A DNA stretch of 9,085 nt from Thermohalobaculum sp038524325 (GTDB taxonomy: Bacteria > Pseudomonadota > Alphaproteobacteria > Rhodobacterales > Rhodobacteraceae). Positions 1 through 6,256 of this stretch are shown here, in pieces. Position 1 is the stretch's first letter. The number at the start of each line of letters is the position of its first letter. The notes beneath the pieces were generated by a model. It was given only the letters and a program-made list of their open reading frames with translations, made no database searches and was not told the DNA's origin. The position numbers and the translations under genes were made by a program. The DNA is taken from the NCBI GenBank assembly GCA_038524325.1, contig JBCBIS010000175.1, forward strand, positions 1 through 9,085. The letters run 5' to 3'.

Positions 1-262
1 CGCCCAGATCCAGCTCGTGCAGCCGGTCGACCAGGCGGCGATGGCGCCAGGCGCGCATCGCGGGCAGATCGGGCAGGGCGAGGCCCGCCGCCTCCCATTC
101 CGCGAAGGCCAGCGGAGTCGGCCCGATCTCGACCCGGTCGTTATCCGCGGGAGAGCCATCAGGGCGCAGCCCTTTGCTCAGATCTGGGCTGAGATCCCGC
201 TGTCCCACTCGGGTTGGATCGACCCGCCGGTTGACGACCGAAAAGGCGGATTGCTTGTTCAT
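1..262 (-). CDS. dddP: DddP-like M24-family protein (DMSP lyase), N-terminal part only
   Basis: This is the first 87 codons of a leftward gene that runs out of the window. The ATG at 262-260 is preceded by GGAGGT (268-273) five bases away, which fixes the start. Residues 41-50 (NDRVEIGPTP), LAFAEWEAAG (51-60) and LALPDLPAMR (61-70) resemble, from memory, the N-terminus of DddP. DddP is a cytoplasmic M24 (creatinase/Xaa-Pro aminopeptidase fold) metalloenzyme that cleaves dimethylsulfoniopropionate to dimethyl sulfide and acrylate. The metal-binding residues of the family lie in the C-terminal domain, outside the window, so activity cannot be judged. Residues 18-38 form a poorly conserved stretch that seems longer than in the DddP proteins I recall, so a DddP-related M24 paralogue is possible. 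The divergent neighbour operon carries a second DMSP lyase (dddL), which supports the assignment. Confidence 0.62.
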   Translation of the reverse strand, partial: MNKQSAFSVVNRRVDPTRVGQRDLSPDLSKGLRPDGSPADNDRVEIGPTPLAFAEWEAAGLALPDLPAMRAWRHRRLVDRLHELDLG

Positions 263-490
263 GGCTGACCTCCGTTTTGTTCGATGGTCCGGTGCGCGGC
301 GCGTGGCGTCTTGCACGACAGCGGCACGGAGTGGCGTAAACTGGACATGGCGCCGTCTGCCGTGCTGTTGGGGGCGGCGCTCCTTCTGGGCTCTTCTTTC
401 TGGGCCATGGGATGTGCGGAATGGTGGCCATCCAACCCCTGCGCACCGCATCGGCGCATGCGGTGGCCCCTCACCGCCCGCGTATCCCGC

Positions 491-519
491 TTGACCTCGA
501 GTGTGTTGCGCCGCACAAA
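491..519 (+). promoter_or_regulatory. Candidate promoter of the methyltransferase-DUF3445-dddL operon, possibly leaderless
   Basis: TTGACC at 491-496 (5 of 6 to TTGACA) is followed after a 17-base spacer by CACAAA at 514-519, a weak -10. Transcription would start about 7-9 bases further on, at or next to the ATG at 528. No Shine-Dalgarno sequence precedes that ATG (the bases are cytosine-rich), so a leaderless mRNA would explain the start. The -10 match is poor and this is inference. The rest of the 263-527 gap holds the dddP ribosome binding site and no other clear element. Confidence 0.3.
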
Positions 520-527
520 CCTCCCCC

Positions 528-1748
528 ATGACCAGCGTGAAGGACCAGTACGAGGCGTATCCCTATCCCGCCCGCGACCCGGCGGAGGAGGCGACGCGGC
601 TGATCGCCGGCTCGCCCTCGGACCCGGTCGAGGTCGATCATTATCTCTTTCAGGGCAAACGGGATTGGCGCCAGCCGTTCAGGGTGCTGGTTGCAGGCGG
701 CGGGACGGGCGATGGCCTGATCCTGCTCGCGCAGCGGCTGCGGGATATCGGTTGCCCGGCCGAAATCACCTATATTGATCTCTCCAATGCCAGCCGCGAG
801 ATCGCCGAGGCACGGGCCGCGGCGCGCGGCCTCGACGGGATCAGATGGATCACCGGGGATCTGCTGCAGGCGCCTGCGCTCGGACCCTTCGACTATATCG
901 ATTGCTGTGGCGTGCTGCATCATCTGCCCGACCCCGATGCCGGGTTTCAGGCGCTCGCCCAGGCGCTGGACCCGTCCGGTGGGATGGGGGTGATGGTCTA
1001 TGCGCCGCTGGGCCGGTCGGGCGTCTACCCACTGCAGGAGGCGTTTGGGCGGCTGCTGGGCGCGGATGCTCCGGAGCAGAAGGTTCGCCTCGCCCGGCAG
1101 GCATTGGAGAAACTGGCGCCGACCCATCCCTTCGCCCGCAACGCGCTGGTGGGGGACCACAAGACCGGCAATGCCGGGCTCTACGACCTGCTGTTGCACA
1201 GTCAGGACCGGCCCTATGCCGTCGGAGACCTGGTAGAGGCGCTGGGTCGGGCGGATCTCGGCCTCGTCTCATTCGTCGAGCGCGCCCGCTATGATCCGCT
1301 CCATTACCTGCCCCGCGATCCGGCCTTTCGGCTGCGGACCGAGGCGCTGGAGCCGGTGGCCCGAGCGGGCCTGGCCGAGCAGCTCTCGGGCAATATGAAG
1401 ACCCATATCGCCTATGTCGCGCACAGCGCCCATGCCAGCGAGGCCGAGGCGCGGCCGACCGGGCCGGCGGCCGTGCCGCATTTGCGCGGGGTCGTGCCCC
1501 TGGCCCTCGCGAAACAGGTGCGCGAGAAATCCGGCTTCTCGCTGAAGGCCGAGGGGCTGGAGTATCGCGTGACTCTGCCGCGTGGCGCGGCGCCTCTGAT
1601 CGGCGGCATCGATGGGGTCCGGACGCTGGGCGAGATCGCCGAACAGGCCGGGCTCGACTGGATCGTCTTCCTGCAGCATTGGGGCGCCGTCAGCCAGGCA
1701 CTGACCGGGTTCAACCTGCTCCATTACAGCCAGGGCGCGCGGCGGTGA
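528..1748 (+). CDS. Class I SAM-dependent methyltransferase with C-terminal extension
   Basis: This is a 406-residue cytoplasmic methyltransferase of unknown substrate. The N-terminus has QYEAYPYPARDP (7-18), a motif seen in a group of class I methyltransferases. The Rossmann core follows: motif I VLVAGGGTGDG (53-63) for SAM binding, the acidic end of strand 2 at YIDLS (82-86), and GVLHHLPDP (128-136), the usual motif IV/post-IV region. Residues about 200-300 form a family-specific middle part. The last 90 or so residues (about 317-406) contain IDGVRTLGEI (361-370), which looks like a small winged-helix or PqqD-like domain. The ATG at 528 was chosen because homology begins at once; an upstream GTG at 501 would add nine unlikely residues. 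Its TGA overlaps the GTG of the next gene, so it is translationally coupled to the DUF3445 and dddL genes. It is not DmdA, which is a GcvT-type enzyme, and it does not look like the DsyB DMSP-synthesis methyltransferase. Confidence 0.85.
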   Translation: MTSVKDQYEAYPYPARDPAEEATRLIAGSPSDPVEVDHYLFQGKRDWRQPFRVLVAGGGTGDGLILLAQRLRDIGCPAEITYIDLSNASREIAEARAAARGLDGIRWITGDLLQAPALGPFDYIDCCGVLHHLPDPDAGFQALAQALDPSGGMGVMVYAPLGRSGVYPLQEAFGRLLGADAPEQKVRLARQALEKLAPTHPFARNALVGDHKTGNAGLYDLLLHSQDRPYAVGDLVEALGRADLGLVSFVERARYDPLHYLPRDPAFRLRTEALEPVARAGLAEQLSGNMKTHIAYVAHSAHASEAEARPTGPAAVPHLRGVVPLALAKQVREKSGFSLKAEGLEYRVTLPRGAAPLIGGIDGVRTLGEIAEQAGLDWIVFLQHWGAVSQALTGFNLLHYSQGARR

Positions 1749-2620
1749 GCGCGGCCTGGCTGCTCGACCATGCGCCTTATGCGCCGTTCACCGAGATGCG
1801 GACGGCGCACCCCCCCGGCCTGTCGCCGTTGGAGCCCGCCGATTGGTTCCGCCGAGACGCCGATTTCGCTGCGCAGATGGCCCGGCGGGAGGCTTTGCTG
1901 GCCGAGGTTCCGGGACGCGTCATCGCCGCCACCCCGCACTGCCGCAGCTTGTCCCGCCTCTACGAGATAGTGCTGGCCCATCTGGCGGAGACGCCCGGCT
2001 ACCGGGTCGCGGGCGAGATCGCGCAGCGCCCCGATGGTGTGGACGTGCCGCTCCGCAGCGACCGCCCCCTGCACACCCTGGGCCGGCTGATCGCGGAAGA
2101 CCTCTGCCTGATGGAGCAGGCCGCCGCAGGCGAGGAATACCGTCTCGCCGCCGCCGTGCTCTGCTTCCCGTCACGCTGGCTGCTCAGCGAGAAGCTGGGG
2201 CGGGTGCTCACGGATATCCACGTCCCGGTGCCGGATTACGACGATACCCTGGCCCGGCGTGTAAACCGCGTCTTTGAGACGGTGCGTGCCGAGCGCCCGC
2301 TCGTCCGGGTGAACTGGCTGGTCCATCTGGTGGCGGAGCTGCACCTGCCGCTTGGCCATAGCGATAAGCTGATCGCCGAGACCGACCCCACCGGGCCGCT
2401 TTACCTGCGCACCGAGCGTCAGACGCTGACCCGGATCGCACCCGGCGCGGTCGTCTTTGGCATCAAGACCTCGATCTGCCCCCTCGACGCGCTAACCCGG
2501 CAGCAGGCGCAGGCCTTGCGCCGAGAGCTTGCGCGACTCGACCCCCAGACCATCGCGTATCGCACCGGTGGGATGGCACATGACGTCGCCCTGAGCCGGT
2601 TGGAGACCCTCGCCGCATGA
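1745..2620 (+). CDS. DUF3445 protein, haem-dependent oxidative N-demethylase-like
   Basis: This is a 291-residue protein of the DUF3445 family. The family includes the alpha subunit of haem-dependent oxidative N-demethylase (a PAS-fold haem enzyme) and the DmmA-type subunit linked to dimethylamine oxidation in marine bacteria. Family hallmarks seen are an EDLCLM segment (118-123), FPSRW (141-145), EKLGRVLTDIHVPVP (149-163), VNW (189-191) and LRTERQTLTRI (221-231), followed by VVFGIKTSICPL (236-247). The length suits the family. The start is the GTG at 1745, which overlaps the methyltransferase stop as GTGA; upstream ATG codons lie inside the methyltransferase gene in another frame. The stop overlaps the dddL start as ATGA. 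The substrate is not known. Placed between a methyltransferase and a DMSP lyase, it may act on a methylated nitrogen or sulfur compound (inference). The ferredoxin/flavin reductase partners of the Dmm or HODM systems are not encoded nearby. Confidence 0.82.
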   Translation: MSAAWLLDHAPYAPFTEMRTAHPPGLSPLEPADWFRRDADFAAQMARREALLAEVPGRVIAATPHCRSLSRLYEIVLAHLAETPGYRVAGEIAQRPDGVDVPLRSDRPLHTLGRLIAEDLCLMEQAAAGEEYRLAAAVLCFPSRWLLSEKLGRVLTDIHVPVPDYDDTLARRVNRVFETVRAERPLVRVNWLVHLVAELHLPLGHSDKLIAETDPTGPLYLRTERQTLTRIAPGAVVFGIKTSICPLDALTRQQAQALRRELARLDPQTIAYRTGGMAHDVALSRLETLAA

Positions 2621-3273
2621 CCGAGCGCCATTTGAACGACTCGCCTGACTGGGTCTATCTGCTGCGCGAGTTCCAGGAATTCTATCGCCGCGGCAAGGCA
2701 GGGGGCAGCGCGAAGATCCGCAGCCACCAGCGCCAGGTGCGCGAGGCGATCTCGAAGATCCTCGAGGCCAACCCGCCGATGCAGCCGCGCGCCATCGAGG
2801 ACAAGCCGGTCACCGCCCATCTCAAACGCGCGCTCGACAATGGCCGGCCCGAGCGCACCGAAAGCTTTGTCCGCGCGATCGAGAGCATCCTGCCCCAGGT
2901 CAGCTGGCTCTATGGCTATGAGAAGGTGCCCCGGGGCCTCTCGAAGAAATACGCCTATGCCGAGTTCGCGGGCCCTCAGGGGCCGATCGTGGCCGAGGGC
3001 GTGATCCTGGGCATGGTGCTGTTTGGCCCAAAATGCACCTATCCCGCCCATTCCCATGACGGGCTGACCGAGAGTTACTACGTGCTTTCAGGGGCGGTCA
3101 GCGAGAATGATGATGGGGTCTATGCCCCGGGCTCGCTGATCTTCAACCCGCCGGGGCGGATGCATCGGATCACTGTGTCGGACACCGAACCCGCGCTGCT
3201 CGCCTATGCCTGGCACGGGCCACGCGACAAATTGGCCAGCCAGAAGATGGTGTTCAAACGGGCGGGATCGTGA
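2617..3273 (+). CDS. dddL: Cupin-type dimethylsulfoniopropionate lyase DddL
   Basis: This 218-residue enzyme is predicted to split DMSP into dimethyl sulfide, acrylate and a proton in the cytoplasm, as DddL does. Both cupin motifs are intact. Motif 1 runs from G137 to G159 with the pattern H145-x-H147-x4-E152-x6-G159. Motif 2 is G172-x5-P178-x-G180-x2-H183. H145, H147, E152 and H183 are the expected metal ligands, and Y154 falls where the DddL/DddQ/DddW group has its conserved tyrosine. The helical N-terminus (SPDWVYLLREFQEFYRR, 9-25) and SENDDGVYAPGS (162-173) match, from memory, DddL rather than DddQ or DddW. Its length is slightly below the usual roughly 230 residues. The ATG overlaps the previous stop (ATGA); GGAGA at 2602-2606 may help initiation. 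In Rhodobacter sphaeroides dddL follows acuR and acuI; neither is present here. Confidence 0.85.
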   Translation: MTERHLNDSPDWVYLLREFQEFYRRGKAGGSAKIRSHQRQVREAISKILEANPPMQPRAIEDKPVTAHLKRALDNGRPERTESFVRAIESILPQVSWLYGYEKVPRGLSKKYAYAEFAGPQGPIVAEGVILGMVLFGPKCTYPAHSHDGLTESYYVLSGAVSENDDGVYAPGSLIFNPPGRMHRITVSDTEPALLAYAWHGPRDKLASQKMVFKRAGS

Positions 3274-3282
3274 CCCCGCCCG
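3259..3282. terminator. GC-rich hairpin between convergent dddL and the small leftward gene
   Basis: CGGGCGGG (3259-3266) pairs perfectly with CCCGCCCG (3275-3282), an 8-base-pair stem with an 8-base loop that contains the dddL TGA stop (3271-3273). It lies 10 bases beyond the stop of the leftward gene ending at 3292, so it could act on both transcripts. No T-run follows in either direction, so it is not a classical intrinsic terminator and may instead block 3' exonucleases. Confidence 0.4.
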
Positions 3283-3291
3283 CGATGCGCC

Positions 3292-3534
3292 TCAGCGCAG
3301 CTTGGTCTTTGGGTTGAGCGCCATCGGCTCTTCCTCGTCCCCGCCCCACGAGGTTTGCGAGACATCCGGTTTGAGCTGTGCCCCGGAATCGAGTTCCTTG
3401 TTGAAATACTGATACTTGATCCCCGATACGGTCCGCTCGGCGATGCCGCTGATCGTCAGGCCGCCCTGTGCGTCGTCCAGGGCGCCGTCTTCCAGGGTCT
3501 CGGGGGTCTGATCCGGGGTTTTTTCGGTGGTCAT
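3292..3534 (-). CDS. Small protein with double-glycine-type leader
   Basis: This is an 80-residue protein. The ATG at 3534-3532 is chosen because GAGGAG (3540-3545) lies five bases upstream; an in-frame ATG 14 codons earlier lacks this. Residues 1-23 are acidic and contain LEDGALDDAQGG (14-25), which looks like the end of a double-glycine leader as found on peptides cut and exported by C39-peptidase ABC transporters and on Nif11-type RiPP precursors. Cutting after G25 would leave 55 residues (from LTISGIAERT, 26-35), with a second acidic patch GGDEEEP (64-70), a basic end and no cysteine. Lack of Cys argues against a lanthipeptide. No transporter, peptidase or modifying enzyme is in the window. 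I do not recognise the mature part. The gene is convergent with dddL and divergent from the rhodanese cluster, so it probably has its own promoter within 3535-3652. Confidence 0.65.
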   Translation of the reverse strand: MTTEKTPDQTPETLEDGALDDAQGGLTISGIAERTVSGIKYQYFNKELDSGAQLKPDVSQTSWGGDEEEPMALNPKTKLR

Positions 3535-3652
3535 GGCAACTCCTCGTCTTGGCTTTTCGCCAGTGGTCTTGAACACGGGTTTACGCTATCCCTTTCCGCC
3601 GGGAATGCATGTGACAATTGCTACGCAGAGACGGTTTTTGGGAGGGCAAGGG

Positions 3653-4048
3653 GTGAAACACGTCAAGGACATGGTGGCCGCGGCCAACGAGGTGGTGGAC
3701 CACGCTCCGGCGGCGGATCTTCTGGGCCAGCACGGGGCCGAGGGAGTGACCTTTGTCGATCTCCGCGACCCGCGCGAGTTGGAGCGTGAGGGAATGATCC
3801 CCGGCGCCTTCCATTGCCCGCGCGGGATGCTGGAATTCTGGATCGATCCCGAAAGCCCCTATGCGAAAGAACAGTTCCAGAGCGGCAATCGTTTCATCTT
3901 CTACTGCGCCTCGGGGTGGCGCTCGGCGCTCTCGGCCCAGACAGCGCAGGAGATGGGGCTGGAGAATGTCTCCCACATCACCGACGGCTTCGGCGGCTGG
4001 AAGAAAGCCGGCGGCCCGGTGGGGGAGAAGCCAGCGAAGAAAGGGTGA
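3653..4048 (+). CDS. Single-domain rhodanese-like sulfurtransferase
   Basis: This is a 131-residue cytoplasmic rhodanese. The start is the GTG at 3653, set by GGAGGG (3641-3646) six bases upstream; an upstream in-frame extension to 3527 crosses the divergent small gene and looks non-coding. Rhodanese signatures seen are VDLRDPRELEREGMIPGA (35-52, the CH2A-type motif), the active-site loop with Cys85 and Arg90 (FYCASGWRSA, 83-92), and ITDGFGGWKKAG (109-120, the CH2B motif). With Cys85 present, sulfane-sulfur transfer is expected; the donor and acceptor are unknown. Its stop overlaps the next GTG (GTGA), so it heads a cluster with the 132-residue protein and the acyl-CoA dehydrogenase. The lysine-rich C-terminus (GEKPAKKG) is probably disordered. 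Confidence 0.88.
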   Translation: MKHVKDMVAAANEVVDHAPAADLLGQHGAEGVTFVDLRDPRELEREGMIPGAFHCPRGMLEFWIDPESPYAKEQFQSGNRFIFYCASGWRSALSAQTAQEMGLENVSHITDGFGGWKKAGGPVGEKPAKKG

Positions 4049-4443
4049 GCGAGGAGATCTTTCATTTCCCCGGCCGCTACCGCCTGGCGCGCGAGGCAGG
4101 GCGATTGACCTTGACCCTTTGGCTTGGCGCGGCCGAGCACTGCTTTGCGCTGCGGCCCCGTCAGGGCTACGCGCTGTTGATGGGCCGCCGTCGGACCGAA
4201 TTGCTCTATGCCATCGCCGTCGCCCAGCACGAGGTGGGCGCAGGACCGGACACGACCCTGATCGATCTCTGCACCGAAGGCAGCGAGGTTGAGATCTCCG
4301 CTCTGGCCACCCGATGGGACGATAACGGCATGGTCACCTTGGCGCTGGCGGAGGTTCTGGGACAACCTATCTTCTCCCCGCATTGGTTCGCACCGCGCCG
4401 CCGCACAGCTTGGGCGCGCGTGAAAGAGGGAACGCTATGCTGA
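4045..4443 (+). CDS. Uncharacterised 132-residue protein
   Basis: I do not recognise a family. The GTG at 4045 overlaps the rhodanese TGA, and the gene's own TGA (4441-4443) lies inside the start of the acyl-CoA dehydrogenase (ATG at 4437), so it is translationally coupled on both sides and likely real. There is no signal peptide and no membrane segment. Visible patches are an N-terminal FPGRYRLAREAGRL (8-21), a basic GRRRTELL (47-54), a central acidic TLIDLCTEGSEVEI (71-84), and QPIFSPHWFAPRRR (107-120). The mixed alpha/beta pattern fits a small soluble protein. Its fixed position between rhodanese and acyl-CoA dehydrogenase suggests a shared role, but nothing shows what. Confidence 0.75.
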   Translation: MSEEIFHFPGRYRLAREAGRLTLTLWLGAAEHCFALRPRQGYALLMGRRRTELLYAIAVAQHEVGAGPDTTLIDLCTEGSEVEISALATRWDDNGMVTLALAEVLGQPIFSPHWFAPRRRTAWARVKEGTLC

Positions 4444-5561
4444 CCGAAGAACAGATCCTGATCCGCGACACCGTCCGTTCCTATGCGCAGGAGCGGTTGG
4501 CGCCCTCGGCCCATGCGCGGGAAAAGGCGGGGGTCATCGAGCCGGAGGTTGTGGGGGAACTGGCGGAGCTCGGTCTGCTGGGCATGACGGTGTCGGAGGA
4601 TTGGGGAGGCGCGGGGGCCGATTATGTCTCCTACGCCTTGGCCCTGATCGAGATTGCGGCGGGGGATGGCTCGGTCTCGACCATGGTCTCGGTGCATAAC
4701 GCGCCTGTCTGCGCCGTTCTCGACCGCTTTGGCACGGACGATCAGAAGGGCCGCTGGCTGCGTCCGCTGGCCGAGGGGCAGCATATCGGCTCCTTCGCGC
4801 TGACCGAGCCGCAGGCGGGCTCTGACGCCTCGAACCTGAAGACCAGGGCGGTCAGGACCAATGAAGGCTACACCGTCAACGGGGCGAAGCAGTTCATCTC
4901 CTCGGCCCGGATCGGCAAGGCCACGGTGCTGTTCGCCATGACCGACCCGGCGGCGGGGAAACGGGGCATGTCCTGCTTTGTCACCGCCAATGACGCGCCG
5001 GGTTTCGAGATCGTGCGGGTCGAGGAGAAGCTGGGGCAGAAGGCCAGCGATTCCTGTGCGCTCGCCTTCGAAGATCTGAAGATCGCCTTCGAGGACCGGA
5101 TCGGTGAGGAGGGGCAGGGGTATTCCATCGCGCTGTCCTCTCTCGAGGCAGGGCGTATCGGCATCGCCGCCCAGGCGACCGGGCTGGCCCAGGCGGCATT
5201 CGACCGGGCACTGGCCTATGCGCGGGAGCGCGAGGCGTTCGGCAAGCCGATCTTCGACCTCCAGGCCGTCCAATTCCGCCTCTCGGACATGGCGACCGAT
5301 CTGGAATGCGCCCGCAACATGGTGCTGAACGCCGCCGCGATGAAAGACCGGGGCGAGCCCTGTCTGCGCGAGGCCTGCATGGCCAAGCTGTTCTGCGCCC
5401 AGGCGGCCGAACGCATCACCTCGGAGGCGATCCAGGTCCTGGGCGGCTATGGCTATCTGGCCGATTACGAGGTCGAGCGGATGTATCGCGACCAGAAGGT
5501 CTGCCAGATTTATGAGGGCACCAATGATATCCAAAAGCTTATCATCGCCCGGCAGCTTTGA
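4437..5561 (+). CDS. Acyl-CoA dehydrogenase, short-chain type
   Basis: This is a 374-residue FAD-dependent acyl-CoA dehydrogenase of standard length; it oxidises an acyl-CoA to the 2-enoyl-CoA and passes electrons to electron-transfer flavoprotein. The first signature, FALTEPQAGSD (120-130), and the second, SEAIQVLGGYGYLADYEVER (329-348), are both present. Glu360 in QIYEGTND (357-364) sits at the catalytic-base position of the short-chain (butyryl-CoA) enzymes. The ATG at 4437 was chosen because MLTEEQILIRDTVR aligns with the usual family start and AGAGGG (4425-4430) lies six bases before it; 7 bases overlap the previous gene. It is much shorter than the DMSP-pathway enzyme DmdC (close to 600 residues) and so is not that. 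The natural substrate (butyryl-, isobutyryl- or other short acyl-CoA) cannot be read from the sequence. Confidence 0.93.
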   Translation: MLTEEQILIRDTVRSYAQERLAPSAHAREKAGVIEPEVVGELAELGLLGMTVSEDWGGAGADYVSYALALIEIAAGDGSVSTMVSVHNAPVCAVLDRFGTDDQKGRWLRPLAEGQHIGSFALTEPQAGSDASNLKTRAVRTNEGYTVNGAKQFISSARIGKATVLFAMTDPAAGKRGMSCFVTANDAPGFEIVRVEEKLGQKASDSCALAFEDLKIAFEDRIGEEGQGYSIALSSLEAGRIGIAAQATGLAQAAFDRALAYAREREAFGKPIFDLQAVQFRLSDMATDLECARNMVLNAAAMKDRGEPCLREACMAKLFCAQAAERITSEAIQVLGGYGYLADYEVERMYRDQKVCQIYEGTNDIQKLIIARQL

Positions 5562-5609
5562 TCCTACTTCGGCCCGGGGTAGACTGTCAGGCGAGACGGA
5601 GGAGATCCC

Positions 5610-6167
5610 ATGCGCCTGATCGCGGCACCACTTGCCTTTGCCCTGCTGGCCGCCCCGGCCAAAGCCGACGAGATCTCCGACACGCTGGAGGCCGCGCTCG
5701 ACGCCTATCGCGGCGGTGACATCGCCCTGGCCAAGGAGGAGTTGGAATATGCTTCCCAACTCCTCAGCCAGCTCAAAGCGGCTGGATTGACCGGGTTCCT
5801 TCCCGCCCCGCTGGACGGGTGGGAAAGATCCGAGCCCGAAACCCAATCCGTCCCCGCCGGAATGCTGGGCGGCGGTGTGGTGGCCGAGGCCGTCTATACG
5901 AAAGGCGCCGCCCGGGTCTATCTGCGGCTGATGGCAGATCACCCAATGGTCGCGGCGATGGCCCCGGTGTTCGGAAATGCGGCGCTGATGGGCTCGATGG
6001 GCGAGATCAGGCGCATCCAGCGCCAGAAACTCGTCGTGACGGCCGAGGGGGGTGTGCAGTCGCTGATCGGGGGCAAGGTCTTCGTTGCGATCGATGGCGA
6101 TGCGGCGCTCGAAGACAAATTGTCCTATTTCGAAGCGCTGGATATTGACGAGCTGAAAGCTTTCTGA
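5610..6167 (+). CDS. Putative periplasmic protein of unknown function
   Basis: This is a 185-residue protein. GGAGGAG (5598-5604) five bases before the ATG confirms the start. Residues 1-19 form a Sec signal peptide (MRLIAAPLAFALLAAPAKA) with a likely cut at AKA|DE. The mature protein starts with a helical hairpin-like region (22-58, DTLEAALDAYRGGDIALAKE and on, resembling one TPR unit). A beta-rich part follows: LPAPLDGWERSEPE (64-77), AGMLGGGVVAEAVYTKGAARVYLRLMAD (83-110), and a closing GKVFVAIDGDAALEDKLSYFEAL (155-177). The pattern of LP.PL.GW, GGG.....Y and a late V.I.G strand is one I associate with a widespread uncharacterised family of exported proteins, but I cannot name it. It follows the acyl-CoA dehydrogenase after 48 bases and may be read from the same transcript. 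Confidence 0.85.
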   Translation: MRLIAAPLAFALLAAPAKADEISDTLEAALDAYRGGDIALAKEELEYASQLLSQLKAAGLTGFLPAPLDGWERSEPETQSVPAGMLGGGVVAEAVYTKGAARVYLRLMADHPMVAAMAPVFGNAALMGSMGEIRRIQRQKLVVTAEGGVQSLIGGKVFVAIDGDAALEDKLSYFEALDIDELKAF

Positions 6168-6256
6168 GGCCTTTCCCCAACGTCATCTAAAATTTGATTC
6201 GCATACCCTAAGGAATGTTGCTTTAACCTCTCGCAAAACAAAACGGGAGGATGACT

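Noticed and set aside
347..778. Rightward open frame with a hydrophobic N-terminus, looking like a small lipoprotein in the dddP-methyltransferase gap
   Set aside because: No ribosome binding site, no proper lipobox, and beyond 528 it only shadows the methyltransferase in another frame.
471..1199. 242-codon leftward open frame within the methyltransferase gene
   Set aside because: Shadow of the methyltransferase; no recognisable domain and no start signal.
4437..5561. Acyl-CoA dehydrogenase as DmdC of the DMSP demethylation pathway
   Set aside because: At 374 residues it is a standard short-chain enzyme, much shorter than DmdC, and dmdA, dmdB and dmdD are absent from the window.
4206..5942. 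578-codon leftward open frame antisense to the acyl-CoA dehydrogenase
   Set aside because: It is antisense to a clear enzyme gene, shows no domain motif, and long antisense frames are common in GC-rich codon-biased DNA.
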